Shown here: positions 1 to 40,937 of the stretch, in pieces
Layout of the letters: every line of letters begins with the position of its first letter
How positions within the stretch are numbered: the first letter of the stretch is position 1
NCBI RefSeq assembly: GCF_963678635.1
Contig: NW_026970910.1
Location: forward strand, 64,001 to 104,937
Origin: Symsagittifera roscoffensis
Lineage: Eukaryota > Xenacoelomorpha > Acoela > Convolutidae
Reading direction: 5' to 3'
DNA: 40,937 nucleotides
Translations under genes and position numbers: made by a program
Notes under the pieces: generated by a model
What the model saw: only the letters and a program-made list of their open reading frames with translations
The model's database searches: none
What the model was told of the DNA's origin: nothing

Positions 1-40827
<40,827 letters not shown>

Positions 40828-40937
40828 TATGTTGTTCTTTTTTCTTAAACTTTTAGCAGTAAAAGTATATGACAGTATAATTCAATTGGAAATAAAGTAA
40901 TGCAATATAAAAGAGTGTAAATTTAATCAGGTGCACT

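Noticed and set aside
40895-40915. A TATA box upstream of the channel start codon.
   Set aside because: The AATATAAAAG motif is in the plus orientation, opposite to the gene, and no transcription start information is available.

Overview
This is a eukaryotic, almost certainly invertebrate metazoan, genomic window. It is AT-rich, has spliceosomal introns of 0.1 to 10 kb, and is full of transposon debris. I cannot name the species from the sequence. One host gene occupies the whole window on the minus strand: a Slo2/KCNT-type (Slack/Slick) high-conductance potassium channel. I assembled sixteen coding exons by eye, from the first ATG at 40827 down to 887. All splice phases agree, and together they give 789 in-frame codons covering the N-terminus, S1-S6 with a GYGD filter, RCK1, the linker and the start of RCK2. 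The gene runs off the low-coordinate end of the window.

The next expected exon is the start of RCK2 (NFIVPLR...). It lies at 1-634 as at least seven tandem copies of about 99 bp. Each copy contains about 81 nt of exon plus its own polypyrimidine tract and AG acceptor, but no 5' splice donor. The result is an array of competing 3' splice sites inside a conserved channel exon. This is the most unusual thing in the window.

Intron 11 (10030-20493) carries a BEL/Pao LTR retrotransposon on the same strand as the channel gene. Its pol has protease, RT, RNase H and integrase regions, one in-frame TGA near the C-terminus, and no recognisable gag. The insertion is not a normal LTR-to-LTR provirus. Both ends of the 5369-bp unit are the same 82-bp LTR end in inverted orientation, flanked by a perfect 5-bp target duplication (AGGGA). 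A perfect 51-bp-arm palindrome with primer-binding-site-like sequence on its axis lies inside. This looks like an integrated fold-back (head-to-head) cDNA.

Other introns hold hAT-like MITEs (CAGGGGCGGATC ends with near-identical 8-bp target duplications), a tRNA-derived SINE, a fold-back element caught in a 1.3-kb tandem duplication, several dispersed repeat families, and micro- and minisatellites. I see no second host protein gene, no CRISPR array, and no complete tRNA or rRNA gene. All calls come from reading the sequence and from recalled family features; no database search was run.
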